Source: an uncultured Roseobacter sp.
GTDB taxonomy: Bacteria; Pseudomonadota; Alphaproteobacteria; Rhodobacterales; Rhodobacteraceae
Assembly: GCF_947499265.1 (NCBI RefSeq)
Contig: NZ_CANMNK010000011.1
Location: forward strand, 1 to 64,000
Length of the DNA: 64,000 nt
Direction: 5' to 3'
The notes under the pieces were generated by a model. That model was not told where the DNA came from and searched no databases. It saw nothing but the letters and a program-made list of their open reading frames with translations. Both the position numbers and the translations under genes were made by a program. Numbering within the stretch: the stretch's first letter is position 1; each line of letters starts with the position of its first letter. Positions 35,161-43,595 of the stretch are shown here, piece after piece.

Positions 35161-36668
35161 GCCATGATCTCCTCTTTGGAGGTGTAGCGGCGCGAGCGCA
35201 GTTCCAAGTAGCCGGAATACAGGATCGACGCGATGACCACCGCAATCAGGAAAATGTTCAAACCACCACCCAGGAAGTAGGGGGCCATACCGTCGGTGGC
35301 GTTAGCGATCATGCTGCCCTGGATGAAGTTGGATTCCGCGATAGGCCCCAGGATCAGGCCCAAAACCAGAGGGGCCGCAGAAAATCCGAACCGTTCAAGG
35401 AAATACATCATCACCCCAAGGCTCGCCATGACATAGACATCGCCCATGCTGGATTGCACCGAATAGCTGCCAAAAACCGCAAGACCGAGCACTACCGCCG
35501 CCATGACGCTTTGCGGCACCATGGCGATCCGAGCGGCCAACCCCGCCACATAGAGCCCGAAGATGCACATCAGGATTTGGCCGATCAGCATGGAATTGAT
35601 GAAGGTCCAGGCCACATCCGGGTGGTTGTCGAACAGATCCGTGCCAGGAAAAATCCCGTGGATCAGCAAACCCCCCAGCAAAACCGCCGCCGTTGGTGAG
35701 CCGGGGATGGAGAGCGTCAGCAACGGCACAAGCGACGGGCCGACCATGGCGTTATTCGCCGATTCCGCAGCCACCAGACCTTCGGGATGGCCGGTGCCGA
35801 ATTTATCGCGTTGAGGGCTGAACTTCTTGGATTGATCATAGGCGACAAGCCCGGCGATCTGCCCGCCGACGCCCGGAATGAGACCGATAATAGACCCCGT
35901 GACCGTGCCGATCCCCATTGCGCGGTTGTTGCGAAAGAGCTCGCGTATAGCGCCGCCGATAGGGTGCTTTTCAACCTTGATGACCTCTGCCGCGTCGTTG
36001 CGACGACCCCGCGCGAACATGGTGATCACCTGCGGGATCGCGAACAATCCGATCAGGGCCGCGATGATGTTGATGCCACCGCCCAGAGAGGGATGAAAGA
36101 TGAACCGCTGCGCCCCCATGATATCGTCAAACCCGATGGTCGCCAACCACAGACCAATGCACCCCGACAGCAGCCCTTTGACGACCGATCTGGAATCCAG
36201 CGATCCGATCACCGTCACTCCCAGGATGGCCAGCCAGAACAGATGGCTCGGACCAAAGGCCAGCGCCCATTGCGCGAGCACGGGTGTCAGGAAAATCAGT
36301 AACAACACCCCGAAAATGCCCCCCACGGCAGAAGACAGAAACGATAGCTGCAGGGCTTTTGCACCCTGCCCTTTCTGCGCCATCGTATGCCCGTCGAGAG
36401 TGGTTGCAATATTGGCGGGCGCACCGGGGATCTTGAGCAAGATCGCTGAAACCGCCCCGCCCGCCACGGTCGAGGTATAAGCAGCGCCCAGCAGGATCAG
36501 CCCTTGCGCCGCCTCAAGCTGGAAGGTGAAGGGAATGAGCAGCGCTACGGCCATTGTTGGCGACAGGCCCGGCGTGGCCCCCAGGATCAGCCCGCCGATG
36601 GTCCCCACCAGCAGCAGGGCAAAGCTCACCGGCGTGAACACATCGCCAAAATAAAAGATGAACTCCAC
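35157..36668 (-). CDS. tctA: Tripartite tricarboxylate transporter large membrane subunit (TctA)
   Basis: The 503-residue protein has about eleven membrane segments and the TctA hallmarks GATPGLSPTMAVALLIPFTF and GLIPGVGGQIAGLVAYDQSKKFS. It is the channel of a cation-driven importer. It is the first gene of the leftward tctA-tctB-tctC-sauS-sauT operon, 98 bases from the divergent LacI-family gene. Confidence 0.93.
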   Translation of the reverse strand: MEFIFYFGDVFTPVSFALLLVGTIGGLILGATPGLSPTMAVALLIPFTFQLEAAQGLILLGAAYTSTVAGGAVSAILLKIPGAPANIATTLDGHTMAQKGQGAKALQLSFLSSAVGGIFGVLLLIFLTPVLAQWALAFGPSHLFWLAILGVTVIGSLDSRSVVKGLLSGCIGLWLATIGFDDIMGAQRFIFHPSLGGGINIIAALIGLFAIPQVITMFARGRRNDAAEVIKVEKHPIGGAIRELFRNNRAMGIGTVTGSIIGLIPGVGGQIAGLVAYDQSKKFSPQRDKFGTGHPEGLVAAESANNAMVGPSLVPLLTLSIPGSPTAAVLLGGLLIHGIFPGTDLFDNHPDVAWTFINSMLIGQILMCIFGLYVAGLAARIAMVPQSVMAAVVLGLAVFGSYSVQSSMGDVYVMASLGVMMYFLERFGFSAAPLVLGLILGPIAESNFIQGSMIANATDGMAPYFLGGGLNIFLIAVVIASILYSGYLELRSRRYTSKEEIMA

Positions 36669-36713
36669 GCGCCTCTCCCCCGGCCTGAATTCATTTGACG
36701 TTTTAGGGTAAAG

Positions 36714-36743
36714 AATGAAAATAGTATTGCAAATGTTTTCATT
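36714..36743. promoter_or_regulatory. Inverted repeat, candidate operator of the LacI-family regulator
   Basis: AATGAAAA (36714-36721) is mirrored by TTTTCATT (36736-36743) across a 14-base spacer containing TATTGCAAAT. It lies in the 98 bases between the divergent tctA and LacI-family genes, where an autoregulated repressor would bind. No footprint or consensus is available from sequence alone. Confidence 0.5.
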
Positions 36744-36766
36744 TTTTTCATCCGGATGCCCCGTAA

Positions 36767-37843
36767 ATGTCTGATAATAATAAATTTAAAGTCGATATTT
36801 TCGCCGTTGCAAAGGCGGCAAAAGTATCGATCACCACGGTCTCCCGGAGCTTCAATCATCCGGAAAAAGTCAAACCGACGACTCGAAAAAAGATTGACCG
36901 GGCGGTGCGCAAACTTGGCTATATCCGCAATCGCGCAGCACAGACCATGCACGGCATTCGCAGTGGGACCATCGGCTTGATTGTCCCGACGATTGACCAC
37001 GCGATCTTCTCAGAATTGGTGGAGGCCTTTGCGCGGTCTGTGGAGGATCACGGCTTTTCCATGCTTGTGGCGCCGCATGGCTATGATCTGGAAAAGGAAT
37101 ACGCGGCGGTGCGTAAATTTCTGGAGCACCGTGTCGATGGCGTCGCGCTTATCGGCCAGGATCACTCGGAGGAAACCTACCATTTGCTGGAAAGCAGCCA
37201 GACCCCGGCAATTTCAATCTGGAGCTATGATGCGACCTCGCGGTTTTCCTGTGTCGGCGCGGATAACATCAAGGCAGGCGAGTTGGCCGCGCAATGCCTG
37301 CTGGATCACGGCCATCACGCGATCGGGCTGATGTTCCCGCCATTGACCGACAACGACCGGGCCGCGGGGCGCCACGCCGGGGTGTATGCCAAGCTGCAAT
37401 CAGCGGGCATCGATCCACCAAAAAACTGGGTGGTGGAGAGCACCTACAGCCTTTCCGAGGCCAAGAAACGCGCGGCACGTATCCTTGACAGTCAGAACAG
37501 ACCAACCGCACTTTTATGTGGTAACGATGTGCTCGCCGTTGGTGCGATTTATGCCGCACAAAGCGTTGGTTTGCGGGTGCCGGAGGACGTCTCGGTCATT
37601 GGCATTGGTGACTTCAAGGGATCGGAAGACATGCATCCAGCGCTAACCACCGTAAGGCTACCGGCAAAGGAAATCGGGCATTTGGCAGGTCAAGAACTCG
37701 CCAGTTCCGTCATTGAAGGCGGAGAGGAGAAACGCCGGGTGAACTGCTCCATCAGCTTGAAGCTGCGCGAGAGCTGCGGGCGGTTGGTGCGCAGCGACGA
37801 CACAGAGGTTAATACCCCTTCGGAAAGGACCCGGAACACATGA
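36767..37843 (+). CDS. sauR: LacI-family regulator, probable controller of the tct-sau operon
   Basis: The 358-residue protein has the LacI helix-turn-helix and hinge (IFAVAKAAKVSITTVSRSF, then PTTRKKIDRAVRKLGYIRN) and a periplasmic-binding-like effector domain ending in the VSVIGIGDF and TTVRLP segments. It is divergent from tctA and overlaps the LysE-type gene by four bases. I use sauR only by position; the ligand may be sulfoacetate or its CoA ester. Confidence 0.85.
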   Translation: MSDNNKFKVDIFAVAKAAKVSITTVSRSFNHPEKVKPTTRKKIDRAVRKLGYIRNRAAQTMHGIRSGTIGLIVPTIDHAIFSELVEAFARSVEDHGFSMLVAPHGYDLEKEYAAVRKFLEHRVDGVALIGQDHSEETYHLLESSQTPAISIWSYDATSRFSCVGADNIKAGELAAQCLLDHGHHAIGLMFPPLTDNDRAAGRHAGVYAKLQSAGIDPPKNWVVESTYSLSEAKKRAARILDSQNRPTALLCGNDVLAVGAIYAAQSVGLRVPEDVSVIGIGDFKGSEDMHPALTTVRLPAKEIGHLAGQELASSVIEGGEEKRRVNCSISLKLRESCGRLVRSDDTEVNTPSERTRNT

Positions 37844-38463
37844 CCTTGGACATATATTTGGCCTACTTGGCCGTGGTGGCGATCTTTTTTGCGACCCCGC
37901 CGGGGCCAAGTCAGGTTCTGATGATTTCAAACAGCCTGCGACACGGCTGGAAGAGAAGTACTGCCACCATTGCCGGCGATTTGACGGCGAACTCTCTGCA
38001 AATGATGGCGGCTGGTTTCGGCCTCGCCGTGCTCATTTCCAATTCTGCCACGACAATGAATGTCATCAAATGGCTGGGCGTCGCATATTTGGTCTACATC
38101 GGAATCAAAACGCTGCGCGCCGCGCCACTGTCACTCGAACGGGACGGCACAAGCAGAACCTCCGCCCGACGCCTGTTCTTTCAGGGGTTTGCAACCTCAG
38201 CATCCAATCCAAAGGCGGTTTTGTTCTTTGCCGCCCTCTTCCCGCAATTCATTGATCCATTGCTGCCGATTTGGCCGCAGCTTTTGATTTTGGGCAGCAC
38301 CTACCTGATCATAGACGGCGTTCTACTGGTGGTTTGGGGTGCCGGTGCTGAACGGGCGCTCGGCAAGCTGCGTCAGAATGCCAGACTGCTCAATCGCATC
38401 TCCGGCGGCATGATGATCGGCGCTGCAGGATTGCTTGCAACAAAGAACATGGATGTTCACTGA
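37840..38463 (+). CDS. LysE/RhtB-family exporter
   Basis: The 207-residue membrane protein has about six segments and begins YLAYLAVVAIFFATPPGPSQ, with the PGP motif of the LysE family. It is coupled by ATGA to the LacI-family gene. Family members export amino acids or related compounds; the cargo here is unknown. Export of an intermediate of the sulfonate pathway is only a guess. Confidence 0.9.
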   Translation: MTLDIYLAYLAVVAIFFATPPGPSQVLMISNSLRHGWKRSTATIAGDLTANSLQMMAAGFGLAVLISNSATTMNVIKWLGVAYLVYIGIKTLRAAPLSLERDGTSRTSARRLFFQGFATSASNPKAVLFFAALFPQFIDPLLPIWPQLLILGSTYLIIDGVLLVVWGAGAERALGKLRQNARLLNRISGGMMIGAAGLLATKNMDVH

Positions 38464-38598
38464 GCTTCGCAGAAGCGCCACGGGCACGCGCAAAGCCCAA
38501 AGCTCTGCCCCGGGGCCTGCGACATTTCATGGCAAAATCTCAACCTGACGGAGCGCTGAGGGTATGGTTAGGTATTGGCAAACGACGGAGCCCGAAGA

Positions 38599-39390
38599 AT
38601 GTCCTCATCAATCAGGCTGCTTGTCCGCGCGGATGATGCAGGATCCAGTTGGGCCTCCAACGAGGGGTGCCTGCGGGCTTGCAAAGAAGGCATCGCCCGT
38701 AGTGTCGAGGTAATGATGCCCGGCGCCTGGGTCGCGCATGCCGCCCAACTGTTCAACCAGCACCGGGACATCGACATTGGCATCCACCTCACGCTGACCA
38801 GCGAGTGGGACAAGGTGAAATGGAGACCGCTCACGCAAGCCAACAGCCTTGTAGATCAGAGCGGCAATTTCCTTCCCCTGCTTCTTCCAAGACCTGATGA
38901 CGATCGTCCCTGCTTGCTGGAAAGCGCATGGCTATTCGACGAGATCGTTGATGAATTCAGGGCGCAAATCGAATTGGGTCTCAAACTGTTCCCGCAGGCA
39001 ACGCACATCAGCTCACATATGCTAAGCCATTTTTCTGATTTTGACCCAAGGGTCGGCGAAATGGTGGCGGATCTCTGCAAAGACTACGGACTTATCAATG
39101 ATCCACTCGGGCGCGGCCTCACCCGGATCAAAGGGTATCCCGATTTTCCTCGTGACACCAAACTCCGCACCACTGCCTTCATCAAGCAATTGAAAGCGCT
39201 TTCGCCAGGAACATACATCTTCATTGATCATCCCGCAGTCGACACCGCCGAGCTCGCGGCCACTGGGCATCGCGGTTACGAGGACGTTCATGAAGACAGG
39301 GTGACATGCCTTGAGACACTGACCGACCCGGAGCTAAAGCGGCAAATTGATCAGATGGACATCAAACTGATTGATTATAAAGATCTATAG
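38599..39390 (+). CDS. ChbG/HpnK (YdjC-like) carbohydrate deacetylase
   Basis: The product is 263 residues from the ATG at 38599; a TTG 24 bases upstream is possible. LVRADDAGSSWASNEG carries the metal Asp pair, IDIGIHLTLTSEW a metal His, and HISSHMLSHF and YIFIDHPAVD are conserved family parts. Family members remove N-acetyl groups from sugars. It is the last gene before the mobile element. Confidence 0.85.
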   Translation: MSSSIRLLVRADDAGSSWASNEGCLRACKEGIARSVEVMMPGAWVAHAAQLFNQHRDIDIGIHLTLTSEWDKVKWRPLTQANSLVDQSGNFLPLLLPRPDDDRPCLLESAWLFDEIVDEFRAQIELGLKLFPQATHISSHMLSHFSDFDPRVGEMVADLCKDYGLINDPLGRGLTRIKGYPDFPRDTKLRTTAFIKQLKALSPGTYIFIDHPAVDTAELAATGHRGYEDVHEDRVTCLETLTDPELKRQIDQMDIKLIDYKDL

Positions 39391-39579
39391 AAGAAGGAGC
39401 CGACGATTGGCACAAATCGGTAAGGCTCAACCGACTATTCTGATTAGAGGTTGATTGGTGCGCCAAAGCGGCGAAACCTCGAACACCCCTGACGAACTCT
39501 TCGAAACTCTCTCAGAATGGGAAGCACAGCTAAAACATATTGATATACTTGGGTTTTCTGATGGTCCGGAGGTTGGGCC
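39391..39579. other. Junction region: left end of the putative mobile element, likely oriT
   Basis: These 189 bases separate chromosomal-looking genes from mobC. Relaxase operons normally have their origin of transfer just upstream of mobC, and the element left end should also be here. I could not define a nick site or attachment core by eye. Confidence 0.35.
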
Positions 39580-40041
39580 ATGACGGAATTCAAGGATATT
39601 GCAACGCAGGATACACTCCGTCTGACGCCGGAAATGCTGGCTGCAACGCAGCAAGCTGCACTGCAAAAGAAGACGACACCACCACCCTTTTCGATCCGAT
39701 TTACGTTTGAAGAGCGGGCAAGGCTTAAGAAGGCTGCAGCAGGAATGCCTCTTGGGGCGTACATCCGCCAGAAGCTATTTGAAGGAGAACTCACACAGCG
39801 CCGCACAAGAGGCAAAAATCCGGTCAAGGATCATACAGAACTGGCACGCGTTTTGGGTGCGCTTGGCGCGTCGCGTCTCTCCAGCAATCTCAACCAAATC
39901 GCAAAAGCTGCACATTTGGGCGCATTGCCGGTGACGCCCGAACTCGAAGAAGAGCTCGGACAGGCCTGCCGCGATATTCGCAACATGCGCACTGATCTGA
40001 TGAAAGCGCTCGGATTTCCGGATGCGGAGGGGCCATCATGA
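39580..40041 (+). CDS. mobC: MobC-like relaxosome accessory protein
   Basis: The 153-residue protein has a GGAGG ribosome site seven bases upstream. IRFTFEERARLKKAAAGMPLGAYIRQKLF is a ribbon-helix-helix-like segment and LARVLGALGASRLSSNLNQIAKAAHLG is the conserved MobC core. It binds near oriT and helps the relaxase. It overlaps the relaxase gene by four bases. Confidence 0.85.
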   Translation: MTEFKDIATQDTLRLTPEMLAATQQAALQKKTTPPPFSIRFTFEERARLKKAAAGMPLGAYIRQKLFEGELTQRRTRGKNPVKDHTELARVLGALGASRLSSNLNQIAKAAHLGALPVTPELEEELGQACRDIRNMRTDLMKALGFPDAEGPS

Positions 40042-41360
40042 TATTGAAAGGCTCTCAACGTGGTGGTGCCATGCAACTGGCGCGTCATCTGCTGAATGCC
40101 GAAGAGAATGAGCATGTCGAGGTCTTTGAGCTGCGTGGCTTCGCTTCGGACAAGTCGCTCTCAAACGCCCTGCAAGAGGTTGTCGCGATCTCAAAAGGTA
40201 CGCGTTGCCAGCAAATGCTATTCTCGCTCAGTCTCAATCCGCCCATCGGCGAGAGTGTCCCAATCGCAGACTTCGAATCCGCCATAGAACAGGTGGAACA
40301 CAAGCTCGGTCTTCAGGATCAAGCGCGAGCCATTGTCTTTCATGAGAAAGAGGGTCGCCGTCATGCCCACGTCGTCTGGTCGCGGATCGATGTGGAAGAG
40401 ATGAAAGCGATCAACCTGCCGCACTTCAAAATGAAACTGAAGGATATCTCGAAGGACCTATTCCTTGAACATGGCTGGACACTGCCGGAAGGTTTTCGGG
40501 ACAAATCGGCGCGCGATCCCATGACCTTCAGCCGGGAAGAATGGCAACAAGCCAAACGGGCAAAACAGGACCCTAAAGAACTGAAAGCGATGTTCCAGGA
40601 GTGCTGGGCGCGGTCGGACAACCGCGCATCGTTCCAGAAAGCGCTGGAAGAGCGAGGGTTCTATCTGGCCAAGGGGGATCGGCGCGGGTTTGTCGCGATG
40701 GACTATCGCGGCGAGGTCTATGCTCTGTCCCGCTGGAGCGGTCAAAAGACGAAAGACCTTCAGGCCAAGCTCGGCGATCCCAAATCGCTTGTCAGCGTCG
40801 AGCAGACCAAGACCCTGATCTCACAGCGCATGACCGGCTTGATCCAGCGGTATATCGGCGATGCCGAGACAGCGCTTCAAGCAAAGGAGAACACAGTCGC
40901 CCTTAAGAAAGCCCAGATCAAGGAACGCCATTGTGCTGCGCGCGAAGGCTTGATCAAACAACAAGCCGAACGCTGGGCAGAAGAGACAAAAGAGCGGGCA
41001 AGCCGTTTCCGCAGTGGTTTTGGTGGAATCTGGGATTGGCTCACCGGTAAGTCTCGCCAAATCAGTAAGGAAAACGAAAAAGAGGCCTTTGAAGCCATCA
41101 AGCGCGATGATCAGGAACGGGAAAAGCAACGCCAAGAGCAGTTGGACGAGCGCCGCTCGCTGCAAGAACAACTCGAAAGCCTAAAAGAAAAGCATGCCGC
41201 AGAAATGGCTGCGCTGCGCGAGGATATCGCCTCTTATCTCGATCTTGGGAGTGATCATGATCAACCCCAAGACGATCAGCAAGATATAGACCTGTCTTCA
41301 GAGCGGGATCAGAACGCTGCCAATCAGGATCATCAGCGCGACAGAGACTTCGAAATCTGA
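40038..41360 (+). CDS. mobA: Relaxase/mobilization nuclease (MobA/VirD2 type)
   Basis: The 440-residue protein has its relaxase domain in about residues 1-130, with the metal-binding histidine segment GRRHAHVVWSRID and an N-terminal MILKGSQRGGAMQLARHLL. The middle has two basic domains. The C-terminus (about 280-420) is a long Glu/Gln/Arg-rich coiled coil. It nicks oriT and pilots the strand during transfer. The VirD4-type protein at 60942 is the likely coupling partner. Confidence 0.88.
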   Translation: MILKGSQRGGAMQLARHLLNAEENEHVEVFELRGFASDKSLSNALQEVVAISKGTRCQQMLFSLSLNPPIGESVPIADFESAIEQVEHKLGLQDQARAIVFHEKEGRRHAHVVWSRIDVEEMKAINLPHFKMKLKDISKDLFLEHGWTLPEGFRDKSARDPMTFSREEWQQAKRAKQDPKELKAMFQECWARSDNRASFQKALEERGFYLAKGDRRGFVAMDYRGEVYALSRWSGQKTKDLQAKLGDPKSLVSVEQTKTLISQRMTGLIQRYIGDAETALQAKENTVALKKAQIKERHCAAREGLIKQQAERWAEETKERASRFRSGFGGIWDWLTGKSRQISKENEKEAFEAIKRDDQEREKQRQEQLDERRSLQEQLESLKEKHAAEMAALREDIASYLDLGSDHDQPQDDQQDIDLSSERDQNAANQDHQRDRDFEI

Positions 41361-41368
41361 ATAAGAAA

Positions 41369-41391
41369 GAAGGGCGCGATGTGCGCCCTTC
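41369..41391. terminator. Bidirectional terminator between mobA and the small leftward gene
   Basis: GAAGGGCGC (41369-41377) pairs perfectly with GCGCCCTTC (41383-41391), nine pairs, loop GATGT. Read leftward it is followed by TTTCTTATT, so it should stop the 75-residue gene. It also lies nine bases past the relaxase stop codon. Confidence 0.7.
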
Positions 41392-41393
41392 GA

Positions 41394-41621
41394 TCATTTG
41401 GCCTGTGTCTCGGCATTATCGAGCGGTTGGCGCAAGACAATCCGACTGCCGATGGGTAGCGTCTCCAGTTGCAGGGTATAGCCTGCCCCGTCCTTATGCT
41501 GCCATGCGGCTCCGACCTTGCTCCAGTAGGATTTCTCGCCCTTCTCGGATACATGCCAGGCCAGAAAGTCGGGCGCGTTTGCAGGCTGCTGGTTGGTAGT
41601 GGTTTCGGTTTTGTGTGCCAT
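41394..41621 (-). CDS. Small protein of unknown function
   Basis: The 75-residue product begins MAHKTETTTNQQPANAPDF and has WHVSEKGEKSYWSKVGAAWQHKDGAGYTLQLE, which looks like a compact beta-sheet domain. The start has AAAGGAG about ten bases upstream, and a good terminator follows. It resembles the small single-domain proteins often next to mobilization genes, but I cannot name the family. Confidence 0.7.
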   Translation of the reverse strand: MAHKTETTTNQQPANAPDFLAWHVSEKGEKSYWSKVGAAWQHKDGAGYTLQLETLPIGSRIVLRQPLDNAETQAK

Positions 41622-42076
41622 GATCTTATCTCCTTTGGTTGGGTTAGCGTTTCATGCCGTTCCCAAAAGAGCGGACGAATAAGGACGTCGGTCAGGTTCA
41701 ACACGGTCTGGCGCAGTCACAGGCAAAGCAAGATGGTGCGGGCAGGACATTGACGGGCGTCTGCGTGCGCTCAGGAACAAGGCAGTCGATCAAGAAACGC
41801 CACACCCGATCAAAGCGGGATGTCAGAACACGCCAGAAACGAGACGATCCAATAATCAGAAGCTAAATGCCTCCGAGTTTGCTGAGCTCCGGTCCCCGAG
41901 ACCTTTCTAAAGACAATCCGTCATTCGCACAGAGCAAGAAGGATCAAAAACAAGGGGCAGGCCCTTCTCCACATGCGTTCCGCCCGCAAGCGGTGTTTTG
42001 TCTTCTACCGCAGTGCCTCTGCCGTTGCCGGAAAGGCCCGGATGGTCCGGGTCTACTGGCAAGTACGGAGGCCAAT
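41622..42076. other. Non-coding stretch in the mobile element
   Basis: These 455 bases carry no supported gene; a longer upstream reading of the next gene (to 41867) lacks protein-like content and a ribosome site. The region should hold the promoters of the small genes on both sides. No repeats were recognised. Confidence 0.45.
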
Positions 42077-42286
42077 ATGTCCCTGAAATTTAATCTTCGC
42101 GCTCTTGAAGGCATGTCTGACGAGGCTTTGAAAGCGCTACGCAGCGAGTTTCTTGACGCGCTTGCATCTGATAACCACTTAGACGTAGAGCGCTTTGACC
42201 TTCTACAGGCCCTCAACCGGATCGAGATGATTCTGCGTCGGCGCAACATACCGAGCACACAAACTGGCCCGTATCCGTCGATTTGA
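42077..42286 (+). CDS. Small helical protein of unknown function
   Basis: The product is 69 residues from the ATG at 42077, with GGAGG six bases upstream. It begins MSLKFNLRALEGMSDEALKALRSEFL and is all-helical and acidic. I do not recognise a family. The strong ribosome site makes it a probable real gene. It converges on the 88-residue gene. Confidence 0.65.
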   Translation: MSLKFNLRALEGMSDEALKALRSEFLDALASDNHLDVERFDLLQALNRIEMILRRRNIPSTQTGPYPSI

Positions 42287-42301
42287 GGTCCAGAAACCCT
42301 G

Positions 42302-42568
42302 CTAGTCTTCGACGACCTCGAACGGCCATGAATAATGCGTGTATAGGAATGGCTTCCCGCCTTCACGATTTGTCTCTTTGGCATAAATCCGAAACCGCGT
42401 GCCAACCGGGAAGTCTTTCCGCATTTTTCTTGAGCACTCAACATCCCAGTCTTCAGGATATGGTTGGCCCGCAATTGGACGCGCGTGGATACGCGTTGAC
42501 TTTCCTGGCTTCAAGCCAGAATAGGTTTCAATAATCACTTGTTTGTATGAACCCCAAGGGTTGGCCAT
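42302..42568 (-). CDS. Small protein of unknown function
   Basis: The product is 88 residues from the ATG at 42568 (MANPWGSYKQVIIETYSGLK); GGAGG lies twelve bases upstream. It is a small basic protein with KSTRIHARPIAGQ and a Trp-rich end, probably beta-rich. It directly follows the antitoxin gene on the same strand and may be the third gene of that operon. Confidence 0.6.
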   Translation of the reverse strand: MANPWGSYKQVIIETYSGLKPGKSTRIHARPIAGQPYPEDWDVECSRKMRKDFPVGTRFRIYAKETNREGGKPFLYTHYSWPFEVVED

Positions 42569-42596
42569 TATTCCATCCTGCCTCCGATGTGAAAAT

Positions 42597-42899
42597 TTAG
42601 CGCGTCCGCGCAGGCTCAAACGTCACGCGCAGCGAATGACCGAGGGCGCGCGCATAATCCTGAATGGTAGACAGGCGCGGCGATACATCGGAGTTCAGAC
42701 TCTCAAGCCGCGAGATGTTGCTGCGCTTGGTGCCAAGTTTCTCAGCCATTTGTTCTTGCGTCACCCCCGCCGCTTTGCGCATGGCGATCATTTGCCGCTT
42801 CATCTCAAAGGAAGGGACAAGCTGGTCATAGGCCTCTTTGACAGCCGGGTCTTTCAGCGCCTTGGCGCGCATGTCTTTCAGTGTCGGTCTCTTAGTCAT
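42597..42899 (-). CDS. higA: XRE-type antitoxin (HigA-like)
   Basis: The 100-residue protein has a Cro/C1 helix-turn-helix (IAMRKAAGVTQEQMAEKLGTKRSNISRLE in two helices), then LSTIQDYARALGHSLRVTF. It overlaps the toxin gene by eight bases, with the toxin first, the HigBA order. It should neutralise the toxin and repress the operon. Confidence 0.85.
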   Translation of the reverse strand: MTKRPTLKDMRAKALKDPAVKEAYDQLVPSFEMKRQMIAMRKAAGVTQEQMAEKLGTKRSNISRLESLNSDVSPRLSTIQDYARALGHSLRVTFEPARTR

Positions 42900-43221
42900 T
42901 GTCCTGTATCTCCTTCATTCGTTTGCGTGCCGTCTCCATCTGTCGCTTCGGCAAAGTGTTGTTCTTCTTGATCGCGCTGAGCAGAATGACGATCTCCTGA
43001 CCTTTCACCGTGCAAAAGATCGACCTTGCGATACCTTCCTGCCCCTTGGCGCGGATTTCAAAAAGTCCTTTGCCGAGCGGCGCAGTATGCGGGCGGCCAA
43101 GATCGGGGCCAAATTCCTCAATCAGCTCGGTGATCCGGAGGAAGTTTGCCAGAATGCCCGGCGGCAGCGCCAACGTCTCCTTCTCAACCTTCTCACTGTA
43201 AAACGTGATCGTCCAACTCAT
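42892..43221 (-). CDS. higB: RelE/HigB-type toxin
   Basis: The product is 109 residues from the ATG at 43221, with a GTG immediately before it. ITELIEEFGPDLGRPHTAPLGKGLFEIRAKGQEGIARSIFC is the core of the Gp49-like/RelE fold, and ILLSAIKKNNTLPKRQMETA the C-terminal helix. Such toxins cut mRNA on the ribosome. The gene is the first of the toxin-antitoxin pair and probably stabilises the element. Confidence 0.85.
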   Translation of the reverse strand: MSWTITFYSEKVEKETLALPPGILANFLRITELIEEFGPDLGRPHTAPLGKGLFEIRAKGQEGIARSIFCTVKGQEIVILLSAIKKNNTLPKRQMETARKRMKEIQDND

Positions 43222-43230
43222 CACTCATGT

Positions 43231-43244
43231 TATCAAATATGATA
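43231..43244. promoter_or_regulatory. Inverted repeat upstream of higB, candidate antitoxin operator
   Basis: TATCA (43231-43235) and TGATA (43240-43244) flank AATA, ten bases before the toxin start. Autoregulation by the helix-turn-helix antitoxin at such a site is usual. It also overlaps a plausible -10 region. Confidence 0.45.
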
Positions 43245-43269
43245 CCCTTCTGTCAATTCAAGAGATGAA

Positions 43270-43290
43270 GCGTCCGCCAGAGGCGGACGC
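43270..43290. terminator. GC-rich hairpin downstream of the 86-residue gene
   Basis: GCGTCCGCC (43270-43278) pairs perfectly with GGCGGACGC (43282-43290), loop AGA. Rightward it is followed by AAATTTT. It lies between the end of the 86-residue gene and the higB promoter and could insulate the two transcription units; the leftward side lacks a T-tract. Confidence 0.45.
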
Positions 43291-43304
43291 AAATTTTACT
43301 ATAT

Positions 43305-43565
43305 TTAGAAAAGGCTTAGCTGCGCACCGCTCCAGCCCTTCGCCTTGGCTCCCTCTTCCAGCCATGCTGTGACAAACGCGACCGCGCCGCCATGTGCGGC
43401 GACAGTGCCAATGGGCAGGAAGTTCGAGCGATAGCCTGTCTCAGTAACAGGAAGAGCAAGCTTAACCTCGGTGCGTAGCTCGATGTGTTCGGCCTCCCCG
43501 AATTTCTGCGGCGTGAACGTGATCTCGATCTCGACCCCGCGCCACGTGATGTTGTGCTGTTCCAT
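43305..43565 (-). CDS. Small protein of unknown function, linked to ardC
   Basis: The 86-residue product begins MEQHNITWRGVEIEITFTPQKFG, with alternating beta strands and a C-terminal helix (AFVTAWLEEGAKAKGWSG). It lies 30 bases downstream of ardC on the same strand with a GGAGG-like site, so it is probably cotranscribed. I cannot name a family. Confidence 0.65.
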   Translation of the reverse strand: MEQHNITWRGVEIEITFTPQKFGEAEHIELRTEVKLALPVTETGYRSNFLPIGTVAAHGGAVAFVTAWLEEGAKAKGWSGAQLSLF

Positions 43566-43595
43566 GTTGATGCCCTCCTGAGGGGGAGCCGCCGC

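Noticed and set aside
39391-39579. tRNA gene as integration site of the mobile element
   Set aside because: No cloverleaf or tRNA 3' end could be seen at the junction; large serine recombinases often use other sites.
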